A stretch of 64,000 nt of DNA from Cydia pomonella (Eukaryota; Arthropoda; Insecta; Lepidoptera; Tortricidae), in assembly GCF_033807575.1 (NCBI RefSeq), contig NC_084704.1, positions 10,067,056 through 10,131,055 of the forward strand, read 5' to 3'. This document shows positions 49,781 to 60,327 of this stretch, piece after piece. Position numbers and translations under genes: made by a program. Numbering within the stretch: position 1 is the stretch's first letter; every line of letters starts with the position of its first letter. The notes under the pieces are model-generated. The model saw nothing but the letters and a program-made list of their open reading frames with translations. It searched no databases and was not told the origin of the DNA.

Positions 49781-50170
49781 TAATGCCTAAAACATATTAC
49801 CAATGTTGTATACATGCCTTTAAATTCTACCAATTTTACAGTGACATCTGGTGATGTAGTTTGCACAATCACTAGTTAACTTTATGTAAAAGTAGGTTAT
49901 CGGATCCCACTAATAGAAATCGCCGCCATCTTTACTAATGTTAACTACATTTCTAAGTGCCGCCCCCCTGCCGTTTTCACCTGAAATGGAATTTCATAGA
50001 AAAAGTACGAGTACCATTATTTCATTAGGATCACAAAGCTATTCTTCCCTCTTAAGTTTTACTTATACACTAATGGCATTATTAATAAACGCATTACAAG
50101 CCTGAATATCAATTGCTTGTCTTTATCTGTAATTTTGACTTATGTATCTGTAAGAAATAATTTAACTAAT
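49781..50170. other. DTD intron 4
   Basis: Intron sequence without recognisable elements. Confidence 0.35.
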
Positions 50171-50345
50171 TCAGGCTCGTAAAGTTTTATGAATAAATTT
50201 ATTGCATGTTAAAGTCCCTAGGTATTTGCTCCTGTACACTTCGACCTGTTTGCAGTCTAGGAGAAAGTGTTTTATTGTTTCCTCTTCTTCCATGCACGCA
50301 TAAATCATTGCAAGTAACACCAATGTTTCACATACCAATTTCACA
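50171..50345 (-). pseudogene. LINE ORF2 tail fragment
   Basis: CMEEEETIKHFLLDCKQVEV followed by YRSKYLG has the C-x-E-T-x-x-H-x-x-x-x-C layout found near the C-terminus of I/R1/Loa-type LINE proteins. Only about 50 codons remain. It is intronic in DTD. Confidence 0.6.
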
Positions 50346-50380
50346 ATAAGTACTGACACATTATTATAATTATGTCTTAC

Positions 50381-51616
50381 CTTTAATTTTCTCCGGCTTG
50401 TAACTTTTTTTTAACAGTTCTAAAAACTGTTCATAAATTTTTTTGGACTCATCAGCTGGCATTGCATTATGAAAGTCTGGCTTGTTACTAGACATGTGTA
50501 AGTAATGCGCGTAACATCACAAATGAGATATCACTCAAACCCGTAATATTGCATTACGCATCACTCCGAGAAACCAAGCATTACTTCAAACATCACTCGA
50601 GCACATGACTGGCCGAAGCGCGCGTAAACTCGTAAAGCATCAATATAGATTGACGCGCCGGTAGTCTGTACGAAAGGTCCGTTCAAGTCTATATACAATC
50701 CGCGTAATGTATAATGAGCAATGAGACGTGATGGTGTGATGTGTGATGTTTGGTTGCCATGCTATCATTACTTTGCTATCCCGCTCGCACCCGCACTCAC
50801 TGCTCGCTCGCTCTCATTCCGCAATGCTTTCGGAACACTTCGGATCGGTCCGCTCGGCCGGTCGGTAGCAGTCGCATTTGAGTTATTGCAAATTTCATTA
50901 AATTGATACGATAACGGATTTTTGCACCTGCAATCGATTTAAAACTGTAATGCGTTAACATAGAGCTTACAATGTTTTTAGTATTTTACCTATAAGGATG
51001 CGGCTAAATGATAATTCGCTTGCGAGTTTGAATTTGACGAACAAAAACGTATTTACTGTTTATTATTGTTGTGAAATGTTTGGTTTGGTTGACTTTCGCG
51101 GCAAACTAAATTAAGCACGAGTGAAGTTCCTTATTTATCTTTAATTTAATACTGAGCTAGTGTTTACAGTACATTCTCGTATCAGTATCATATCATAATT
51201 TTATTGATATACCCAAATAAAAATACTACTACGTGACTCTCGATGGCGTTATCTCATTAATTAACAGATATTTTCTTTTATTTTTTATCTATGATGCATA
51301 TTTTAAGACTATAAAAATAAAAACATTAACAAAAACGATCTATCACATGGCGGTGACAAAACGCAATGCGTAATAGATCGACGCGCCGATATGATACGCC
51401 CTAGAGTCCTAACACTCGCTGCGTAATGTAGTTAGTACTGTGATGAGTGTGATGTTGCCATCACGCGCGCGCCCGCGCGCTGTATTCGTTCAGGTAAATG
51501 TTTCGTTTCGAGTGATAAGTGATGTGATATCTCAGTGTAACATTACGTTTTCGAAAAAGTGATGTGATATAGCATTACTTTTTGAAGCACTGTTTCGCGC
51601 ATGTCTACTTGTTACC
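50381..51616 (-). pseudogene. Dtd: D-aminoacyl-tRNA deacylase, exon 4, interrupted by hAT copy B
   Basis: The coding part is 50381-50488 plus the single G at 51616 that follows the acceptor CCTTTTCAG. Without the insertion it is 109 bp, entering in phase 0 and leaving in phase 1 before GTAAGAC, and reads GNKPDFHNAMPADESKKIYE, then FLELLKKSYKPEKIK. This is the GNKPDFHxAMP block that DTD proteins have after SQFTL. The 1,119-bp element lies 9 bases into the exon, flanked by GTAACAAG in the gene sense. Read from the normal acceptor, translation gives GNK and then TAG from the element's terminus. The element end plus target creates a new AG (TCTAG|TAACAAG), but using it gives TAA at once after exon 3. 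Skipping the exon shifts frame. The protein would stop at about residue 90 of 178, without NDGPVT. Confidence 0.9.
50489..51607 (+). mobile_element. Non-autonomous hAT-like element, copy B, inside a DTD coding exon
   Basis: Same 1,119-bp element as copy A in the same orientation. The 8-bp duplication CTTGTTAC is perfect at 50481-50488 and 51608-51615. The duplication is made of DTD exon sequence, which proves the insertion came after the exon existed. Confidence 0.95.
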
Positions 51617-51932
51617 CTGAAAAGGAAATGAATATGTTGAAATATAACATTACAATTCATAAAAATTAAAGCTACCAATAGGTTTTACTAATAACCCATT
51701 TTTTATTTCAATATATATTATATCATACAGACCAATATTGGCCGTGTTCCTTATTTTTCAATGTTCAGAAATTAATAACGCACACACAACACATTCACTG
51801 CCAGTGTCCCGCTAGGTGGGTTCTCTTCTGTGCATAGGCACTATCTAACATTTAATAACATGACAATACGAGTCAAGGCACGTATCTTCGTGAATGACAT
51901 AATCTATAATTAGGTTAAGGAAGAAATACAAC
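51617..51932. other. DTD intron 3
   Basis: AT-rich intron between GTTGTA and CCTTTTCAG on the minus strand. No other element seen. Confidence 0.6.
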
Positions 51933-52059
51933 CTTCCAAGTATTGTACAAGGTGAATTGGCTAACACATAGCACTTCGTAATCCTTGTCCACCACACTCT
52001 TGCTCCATCGTTTGTCACTGTCATCATTAAATAACCTTGCACTGAGTATCTTACGGACA
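51933..52059 (-). CDS. Dtd: D-aminoacyl-tRNA deacylase, exon 3
   Basis: The exon begins after ACTTTCAG and ends AAG before GTTGTA. With the two bases from exon 2 it reads IVRKILSARLFNDDSDKRW, SKSVVDKDYEVLCVSQFTL and YNTWK. SQFTL is the conserved SQxT motif of the deacylase active site (about residues 78-82). The length of 127 bp takes the frame from phase 2 to phase 0, exactly as exon 4 needs. RKILxxRLF and KxWSKSVxD are further family landmarks. Confidence 0.95.
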
Positions 52060-52185
52060 CTGAAAGTAATTCAATTAAAAATTCTTACACTTGGGTGTGA
52101 TTAACAGCAACAATACTTTTTTGTTTGTGTAAATGTTGGAAACTGAAAACATTATACCGTAACATTTTTTTGCAAACGTACTTAC

Positions 52186-52276
52186 ATGTATTCCATATCC
52201 ATCAAGTTATCATTCTTTGAAATTCCTATTAGAACACATAACCCTTGCTCTATATTACTGACGACTTCACCGTTAA
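52186..52276 (-). CDS. Dtd: D-aminoacyl-tRNA deacylase, exon 2
   Basis: Between acceptor TCTAATTTCAG and donor GTAAGT the exon gives VNGEVVSNIEQGLCVLIGIS and then KNDNLMDMEY. This matches the second and third strands of the DTD fold (VxGxxxxxIxxGLxVLxGI). It is 91 bp, phase 1 in and phase 2 out, consistent with both neighbours. Confidence 0.95.
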
Positions 52277-52366
52277 CTGAAATTAGAATAGGGCGGTTAG
52301 TAAGGGCATCGCACTATGCAGTAAGTGTATAACTGATATTATTTTTTGGTAAAATAACAAAATCAC

Positions 52367-52409
52367 CGGTAACTTTAGCCTTCATAACGCGCTGTATTAA
52401 TGCTTTCAT
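52367..52409 (-). CDS. Dtd: D-aminoacyl-tRNA deacylase, exon 1 with start codon
   Basis: The ATG at 52409-52407 opens MKALIQRVMKAKVT, the standard DTD N-terminus (M-x-x-x-x-Q-R-V). Donor ACCG|GTGATT leaves phase 1, completing GTT (Val) with exon 2. The start is fixed by family length and this motif. The next 157 bp upstream are AT-rich and then hAT copy C begins, so the native promoter is either very compact or displaced. Confidence 0.93.
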
Positions 52410-52566
52410 AGTTGAACTTTTCTGTGATACTCTTACTAAGTAGTTTTTTTATTTAATATACTGAGGACATGTTTTACTTTCTAGTACGTAATACGGTTAT
52501 TATGCTCAATTTTACTTTAGCTTAATACAAAATAACTGACTAATTTTACCACCATACCATACATAC
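52410..52566 (-). promoter_or_regulatory. Remaining DTD 5' flank between start codon and hAT copy C
   Basis: This is the only original sequence left directly upstream of the ATG. It is AT-rich with no clear TATA box or initiator that I can defend. The transcription start may lie here, inside copy C or beyond it. Confidence 0.35.
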
Positions 52567-53685
52567 TAGACATGCGCGAAACAGTGCTTCAAAAAGTAAT
52601 GCTATATCACATCACTTTTTCGAAAACGTAATGTTACACTGAGATATCACATCACTTATCACTCGAAACGAAACATTTACCTGAACGAATACAGCGCGCG
52701 GGCGCGCGCGTGATGGCAACATCACACTCATCACAGTACTAACTACATTACGCAGCGAGTGTTAGGACTCTAGGGCGTATCATATCGGCGCGTCGATCTA
52801 TTACGCATTGCGTTTTGTCACCGCCATGTGATAGATCGTTTTTGTTAATGTTTTTATTTTTATAGTCTTAAAATATGCATCATAGATAAAAAATAAAAGA
52901 AAATATCTGTTAATTAATGAGATAACGCCATCGAGAGTCACGTAGTAGTATTTTTATTTGGGTATATCAATAAAATTATGATATGATACTGATACGAGAA
53001 TGTACTGTAAACACTAGCTCAGTATTAAATTAAAGATAAATAAGGAACTTCACTCGTGCTTAATTTAGTTTGCCGCGAAAGTCAACCAAACCAAACATTT
53101 CACAACAATAATAAACAGTAAATACGTTTTTGTTCGTCAAATTCAAACTCGCAAGCGAATTATCATTTAGCCGCATCCTTATAGGTAAAATACTAAAAAC
53201 ATTGTAAGCTCTATGTTAACGCATTACAGTTTTAAATCGATTGCAGGTGCAAAAATCCGTTATCGTATCAATTTAATGAAATTTGCAATAACTCAAATGC
53301 GACTGCTACCGACCGGCCGAGCGGACCGATCCGAAGTGTTCCGAAAGCATTGCGGAATGAGAGCGAGCGAGCAGTGAGTGCGGGTGCGAGCGGGATAGCA
53401 AAGTAATGATAGCATGGCAACCAAACATCACACATCACACCATCACGTCTCATTGCTCATTATACATTACGCGGATTGTATATAGACTTGAACGGACCTT
53501 TCGTACAGACTACCGGCGCGTCAATCTATATTGATGCTTTACGAGTTTACGCGCGCTTCGGCCAGTCATGTGCTCGAGTGATGTTTGAAGTAATGCTTGG
53601 TTTCTCGGAGTGATGCGTAATGCAATATTACGGGTTTGAGTGATATCTCATTTGTGATGTTACGCGCATTACTTACACATGTCTA
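52567..53685 (-). mobile_element. Non-autonomous hAT-like element, copy C, upstream of DTD
   Basis: The inverted 1,119-bp copy of the same element, starting TAGACATGCGCGAAACAGTG on the plus strand. The 8-bp duplication ATACATAC is perfect at 52559-52566 and 53686-53693. Its interior includes a GC-rich stretch that is the most promoter-like part of the element. Confidence 0.93.
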
Positions 53686-53905
53686 ATACATACGATAAGT
53701 AACTGACATCTTGACATTTATTTGACATTAACAGCTACATTGGATGCGTTCAGAAGGATGATTCTAATAGAGGCAAAATATTTTTTTATGCTAGCAATAA
53801 ATGTTGTGCTTTTGTTATAGTTGGGCTACTCGTCGGCAGATGGCAGCACGTACTAAAAAATATATATTAATGTTTGAGAGTTTACAAATCTACTGTACCG
53901 GTACC

Positions 53906-54310
53906 AAAGAGAATTTGAAATAGAGGTGTATTATCAAAGAAAACTTTGTAGCGACGTTTTATTGCCATATTTCGACACATAATTAAAACTTTTAGAACGC
54001 CTTTGATCCTTATTCTTTCACTGACATGTGTTCAATTTGTTAAATATTAAAAAGTGGCGCCATCTTACCAGGCACTACCTAAAGGTTATGGCGCCATCGC
54101 TCGAAACGATGCTGCTATACCATTGGCCTTTGATTTATTAGATGGCGCCACTTTTTGATAATTGACAAATTGAACACATATCAGTGAAAGAATAAGGATC
54201 AAAGTCAAATGGCATTCTCAAAGTTTAAATTATGTGTCGAAAGATAGCAGTAAAATTATGTCGTTATTAAGTTCTCTTTGACACCTACACCTTTATTTCA
54301 AATTATCTTT
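53906..54310. mobile_element. Foldback element with long diverged arms
   Basis: The left arm (GAATTTGAAATAGAGGTGTA, TTTCGACACATAATT, GATCCTTATTCTTTCACTGA, AAAAAGTGGCGCCATCTTA) is inverted on the right with mismatches. The spacer is about 90 bp near 54065-54145. It is non-coding. Confidence 0.75.
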
Positions 54311-57300
54311 GCTAGTACTGCCCATATGTCGCGTTCCATGCCTAAAGGATCCTTATGTTCCATGTGCATGGCCAGAAGGGGTTGGCATGTTGGCAACTGT
54401 CAAAGGTTTACATAGATGGCGCCAGTATAGGTTTTCGTGTGTGAAGATTTGTCTTAAAGGGCTACAGCATGCAGGCCATAAATTAAAAAATAAATAAAGA
54501 AAACTTAATGCTGGCGAAACTTTCGACCGGTCGGATTGGCCGTTGGCGATTGTTTTGCCAGATTATAAATAAAAATTTCACTGTATACCTCAATGCTTAT
54601 TGCTGTACCAAACGGACTACGGTGCACTTTGCGATAATAAGTAATCAAGAGGTTCATGAATGACCGACAATTTCGATTGATTTTGTTGTTTCATAGCCGC
54701 CAAGCAGGCGTCGCTGTCGTGTACAGAATTAATAGTTATGTAGGTATGACTCGAAGAAGGGTATCGGATCATATGTTAGAATAAAAAATCAAACATACAT
54801 TTAAAAAGACTAGTTTAATTCCATTGTAATCTTAATTAAACCACACATAATAAATTTGTTTAGGTAACATTCACGTACATTAAAAGCATAATAATGGATA
54901 ATTTTTGTACGAATTTCGTATTTTTTCCATGAGATCAAAAAACTTAGATTTGTACCAATTTATTCGCGCCAAATCTATGGATTTTCGCTTTATCTCTTGT
55001 TTGACATTCACATTCAGCAAAGTCTTGACATATAATTTTGGCGCGATTTTTTTATTTTATTTCTTACCTACTGCGTTCAAACACAAGATAAATACAGTAC
55101 ACACACACGTAAGAGTCATCGAAACCAATAGGTAATTCAAAATTTTGTGAATATTTTACACTCAATGTACTGTAAGTGTAAAATGAACACAATTGTTGGA
55201 GCTAAGATGTGTGCTTTTGTAGGAAAATACTACATATATAGGCCCAGTTTGCTAACACTTTGTATTAAATAACAACATTTCCTTGACAAATATATTCTTA
55301 TGAGCTAAATGAAGCACTTCGTGAATCTAAGAACCAGCAAACTAGTTGGTAGGTGTACCAATTATCTAATATGCTGCAGCACATAAAATCTATTAAATAT
55401 AACAAGATGTGTAGTTTAAGCCCATTGAAGTTATGTATGTAATTATGAAACAAAATTAAAGTAGGTATCAATTATATGACAGTGGAAAATATTAACAGAT
55501 ATAGTACCTGCTGGTATAATTAGAACTTAAAAATTAGTTTATCTATTTATATTAAACTTCTATACCGCTTCTACTGCTATTCTTCATGTTGCGTTTTTTT
55601 CCGATATCTTTATATTACAAATTGTTAAGAAAGTTCCGGGATATATGTATGTACGCTACTGAGCATCTATGTTATATGGAGCTAAACAATCAATCTTTAT
55701 TTAGGACAGTCTTAAATGTAAACGATAAAATAAATAGCGAATCACCTTGGCAGCGACGATCAAACGCGCTTCCAGCAAACATGTGCATGTATCGAAGTCA
55801 AACAATTATCGACGTTGTAATGAGTCATTGAGGTTCTCTTGTTTTGTAAACTAAAGACAAAAAGCCCACGATAAATTTCAAACAAATTTTAAGTTATTTT
55901 ATACCACATGTACAGTGAACTACGAAATTGCATGGAGAAATTATGAATGAATTTATTGAAAATACCCCATGCACTTTTACGGCTGATGGTACCTACCGAA
56001 AATCATTAGGTAATATTTAGAGTTTAAAGAATCTAAAATCGGAAGCCCCAAATTAACTTATAACAGCGTCACGAAAAGCTACAATATTCGTGGTTGGACC
56101 GGCAGTTATAAATGTTATAATACCTACGTACCTACGAGATGTACCTATAACTTAAGAGTATTAACAATACCTTTAACTTCTTCGTACCTACCATAAAACT
56201 TTTAAATGATGACCTTAATAAAATAAACAACGGAAACTCAGATTTTCCATTCATAATGATTTCGTATTGCAAGGCTCGAAATTAATTAACGTCATTGAAT
56301 TCACAACTGTAAGTTTTTAATTTTGATATGATTTATATATCTATACGAACATTAGGTACGAAGATCTCCCGCAACGCTTTTAAATTAAACAGCCTCTTAC
56401 TTTTTATGTTAGATACAACCTCAAAAGAATCTTAATGCTAGACCTAAGTAGGTAGAAGTAGTACCTATCCTCCATTATACACAACATTTTTTTAAGACAC
56501 TGCATTAAAATATTATTGCTGAACGGTACCAATATGAACATATGTTCTGGAAGTCCAGAAGAATTCAATGTTACATTTACAACTAACTCCCTTACCACAA
56601 ATAAGATAATTATCGAATTACGACATCTAACGTCAAAACAGAATAAACCTTAACGTAAGTAAAGTCTACTATGCGTGAAAATTGTAAGTAACTACTATAC
56701 TTACTAGGGTTTGCGGCACATCAGCTAGTACAATGCTATTCCAACTGGTTGTAGGTATGTTATGTGCACAGGCCCCTTATTAATTACGGAGGGTTTTTTA
56801 TTATTAAACTAATAGTTCAAGCGTAATAACTAAGTTCAATCGTGACGTAACAACACGGCGGCAGTTTTTGTTTACAGTGACTACGGAGACTGAACACATA
56901 AAACAGTATACTAAGTTTTTTATAAAACTTTGCATAATACTGTAATGACAATTGTTTCGCTTGTCATTGATCCGTTTTATAAATCCACACTCATGTTAGT
57001 GTTACGGTAAAGTGGGCCAAGGTCTAGTGAAACTAACTAGGTATATGTGAAATATTTGATTTGATATTTTCTCTTGTAGTAGTTTAGTCATATGTTACTA
57101 TTTCAGAACTTACGTTTGATAGAATATCGAATCAAAATTTAGCATACCGGACTCGGCCCACCTTACCTTAATCCCCAACAATTATGTCTCAATGTATCAA
57201 TTTGTAATTATTTTGGAATCCGATGCTAATAGAAAGATGGCTAATAACGCAAGTTTATATCTAGAACATTCATAACTCAAATGTAATTGATTATTTTATC

Positions 57301-57404
57301 GTATGACAATACAACATTTCCATAACCTAAAAATAGACGGTTCATTTATTTACACTCGTACATTCGCTCGTATTCGCTTCAGTCATACAGACAGACACAG
57401 CTGT
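54311..57404. other. Intergenic stretch
   Basis: No supported exon. Short open frames near 54309, 54905 and 55586 lack similarity and coding character. Confidence 0.4.
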
Positions 57405-57784
57405 TTATATAGTTGGTTCTACTTTTAACAGCAGATTGTTGTTTTCAATTTTAGGAGACTGCGCTTGCGTTTGTTGCGCGAGTTTGTAGGCGCGGAGGTG
57501 TTCCATGTACCGCTGCTTATTCTCAGGGTTATTCATGACGGAAGCGACGAATTCTGAAGTTTCTTTTTGTAGGGCTACAATTTTTTGTTGGATTATCCTA
57601 TTTTTGTGCATGAGGGCGACGGTTTTCCAGGCGAGTTCGAGGAGGACTCTGCTCTGGGTTCCGTTGTTGCTGGGTGGGAGCGGCTGCGGCTGGCAGGGCC
57701 TGGGCACCTCGGGTGCCGGCGGCGACGCCAGTCGCTGCAGCCGCTGTATGCGCCTCGCCTCTCTTAGACGCATAAGGTTTGAAC
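57405..57784 (-). CDS. Unknown gene, terminal coding exon
   Basis: On the minus strand a strong acceptor TTCTTCTTTTTCAG ends at 57785 and the frame runs to TAA at 57407-57405. After SNL it reads MRLREARRIQRLQRLASPP, a proline-rich linker, then VLLELAWKTVALMHKNRIIQ and QKIVALQKETSEFVASVMNN, PENKQRYMEHL and a glutamine-rich tail ending LLLKVEPTI. The middle is predicted helical and possibly coiled-coil, the start is a basic helix, and LKVEP fits a SUMO acceptor pattern, so a nuclear protein is possible. I do not recognise the family. Two bases of a split codon precede SNL, so it needs an upstream exon ending in phase 1. Codon use is clearly coding. The ATG shown is internal, not the start. Confidence 0.8.
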
Positions 57785-59436
57785 CTGAAAAAGAAGAAAT
57801 GGATACTTTATTAACTGGTGAAATGAACTGCAGACTATTATCAGTAAAATAGGTGCCCTTAAAAAAATCATGGTACGATACTCAATGGATATATATAAAA
57901 CCTACAAATGTTAACTCAAAGCCGCTATAATACCATAAATTGTGAAGTACTCAAATGTAACTCAATATCACTCATCTATAATACATGAAAGTAAACAGGT
58001 ATCCACCTAAATGCGAGTTTACTTGCTTATGGAAATTATCCACAGCTTGATTAATTCAATAAATCACGCGAAAGAAGTGACCATTATCATAAGCAAGTTT
58101 GGATGCATAATGATAAATAAAGTCGGCATTCTAAAATTTGATCTTTCGGTTGTAGGCGGCGCTGGGCCAATCGGGCTGAACATCACGTTGCCACAACGTG
58201 GCCCCGCGCATGTGCGGGCCAACGTGCCGGTAGCACTAGTCTAATGTTTGCATATACAGTTCGCGCTAGAGATACGAGGAAGTGAAATACCTAAGCCCTA
58301 AAACTCCTGAAAAGCATATATGTTTCAGCCCATCAGTGAATCTGCATGACTTTGGCATCATATTTATAAATATAAACATAAATGCAATATCCTGTCATTT
58401 AAATAAATAAAAACATTTTGGAGAGTATTCTACTAAAGTTCTCAGGGAAACTGAGGTGACCGGACCGTGAACCAATCGCCGGATTCCGAGCTCTGAAATT
58501 CAGAATCATAAATCCATTGTTGGGTCAAAATACACTCGTAACTGCGCCAGAACAATAAGAGTTTTCTGCAGGTAAAGTACATGTACTTTGAACAAAACAT
58601 CGATCGACATTTTAACTAAATATAAAATTTAATCTGATGTCACAAGACACGTGCCCTACAGTTTGTATAAATGAGTATTGATTGAAAATAGTCTTCAGAT
58701 ATGACTAGAAGACACATTTAAGACGCCTATAATAACCAAATGTATTATTGGATCAGGAAACTTTATAAGAAATCAAAATAACGAAGAATAATAATGTATG
58801 AGTCATTGATGATTGATTATATCTTGGTCAGAGCGCGCCATCGCCAGATTGACTGACCTTCAAACCGTCTAGAGTTTATGGGTCAAAATACAATACTCGC
58901 AGGATCGCACCGGCTGCATTGTTGTATATACATAACTATTGAATAAGGATGTAAAAATAACGTGATCGTTAAATGTGATGACGAGGCAAGGACTTTGCAG
59001 TACTTCTTGTACTTATATATGAGGTTCCCAGTCACGATATGAGCGAGCATGCGTTTAAAAAATGACCAACAAAAACAAACGATGCTCCAAACGTATGATA
59101 GAGCCACGTGAGCTGCCGTAGGAATTTTTACTACAGATGCATTAGCACATAAATGTTTTGTGTTCATATAGTATGTGCCTGTATATAATTCTGGTAATAT
59201 AGTGTATAGGTACATTTTGACTAGACATGTTTGAAACTGTTTAGTGCATTTTATATCATTGCTTCTATTTTCTGTGCCATACTTAAAAAGCCTTTGAAGG
59301 CTTCTGTTATTTACCAAGTCCATCCATATGCTAGTAAAATTGTAAAATGTGTCGTATCATAAGTAGGGGAGAGCAAGGTGCATCTACAATGCATCATATT
59401 TTTTGCAAGAGCCATTTCCACTTCAAATTATATCGT
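57785..59436. other. Intron of the unknown gene, first part
   Basis: A GC-rich, partly palindromic island at about 58150-58240 stands out (GGCCCCGCGCATGTGCGGGCC). An exon there cannot be excluded, but neither strand shows a convincing one. The rest is AT-rich. Confidence 0.4.
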
Positions 59437-59760
59437 TTTTTTTTAGCGTATGTCTTCTTCCTCGCGTTGTCTCGGCATTTTGCCACGGCTCATGGGAGCC
59501 TGGGGTCTGCATGGTAACTAATCCCGAGAATTGTCACAGGCACTAGTTTTTACGAAAGAGACTGCCATCTGACCTTCCAACCCAGAGGGTAAACTAGGCC
59601 TTATTGGGATTAGTCCGGTTTCCTCACGATGTTTTCCTGGTGAATATCAAATGATATTTCATATAAAAGTTCCGAAAAACTCATTGGTACGAGCCGGGGT
59701 TTGAACCCGCGACCTCCGGATTGCAAGTCACTCGCTCCTACCGCTAGGCCACCAGCGCTT
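59437..59760 (-). mobile_element. tRNA-derived SINE
   Basis: On the minus strand the head is tRNA-like: an A box TGGCCTAGCGG at 59751-59741 and a B box GGTTCAAACCC near 59708-59697, 33 bases apart. The body follows and ends in an A-run at 59444-59436. This is the architecture of a polymerase III SINE, common in Lepidoptera. It lies in the intron of the unknown gene. Confidence 0.85.
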
Positions 59761-59939
59761 CAGTTTTACATGTATGTAAAATATATAGAAAAATAAATAA
59801 GAATAAGTAAGTAAGTAAATCCTAAGTAGTAAGTATCCTTAAGTGAGCACTTTTCTGGCAGTACTGGAAAATGTTAGTGTTTCTGCTTTGTAAGTTCATC
59901 TGATTTCATATATATGTATGTACATGTAAGTATATGTAT

Positions 59940-60175
59940 TTTATCAATATTATTTATATAAATATATATTTATGTTTGTGTATTTCTTATGATTGTATTG
60001 TGTTCGTACATGTACCTAATTGTATCATCTATACCTCATGTTTTTGCACCGCCTACAATTTATCTGCTTTGCCTAAAGGTTGACTGGTAGAGAATGCCTT
60101 ATGGCATTAAGTTCGCCTTTTGCACAGTGTGTTTTCTTATGTGCAATACAGATTAAATAAATAAATATTTTTTAT
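59940..60175 (+). mobile_element. LINE 3' end with TAAA tail
   Basis: TTGACTGGTAGAGAATGCCT through ATGGCATTAAGTTCGCC and a TGTGCAATA string ending in a TAAA repeat is a common lepidopteran LINE tail. An inverted copy of its core is at 63745-63835. Confidence 0.6.
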
Positions 60176-60200
60176 TGCACCTATAATTATACATTTTAGG

Positions 60201-60327
60201 TACAGTCAGCTGTAAATACTTCGTAGCAGTCAAAGTGGCCAAATAGTTCAGTACACCATACTAAATATATGGTGTACCGAACTATTTGGCTACTTTGGTT
60301 GCTACAAAGTATTTGACGCTGACTGTA
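60201..60327. mobile_element. Palindromic MITE (TACAGTCAGC ends)
   Basis: Arms of about 60 bp: TACAGTCAGCTGTAAATACT at the left and the inverse AGTATTTGACGCTGACTGTA at the right, with ACCATACTAAATATATGGT in the loop. Non-coding. Confidence 0.8.

Noticed and set aside
57505..57852. 115-codon plus-strand frame opposite the unknown gene's last exon
   Set aside because: Antisense shadow of a real coding exon; it has no independent support.
58883..59323. 146-codon open frame on the minus strand
   Set aside because: Open by chance: no similarity, AT-driven composition, no acceptor or donor that would place it in the unknown gene.
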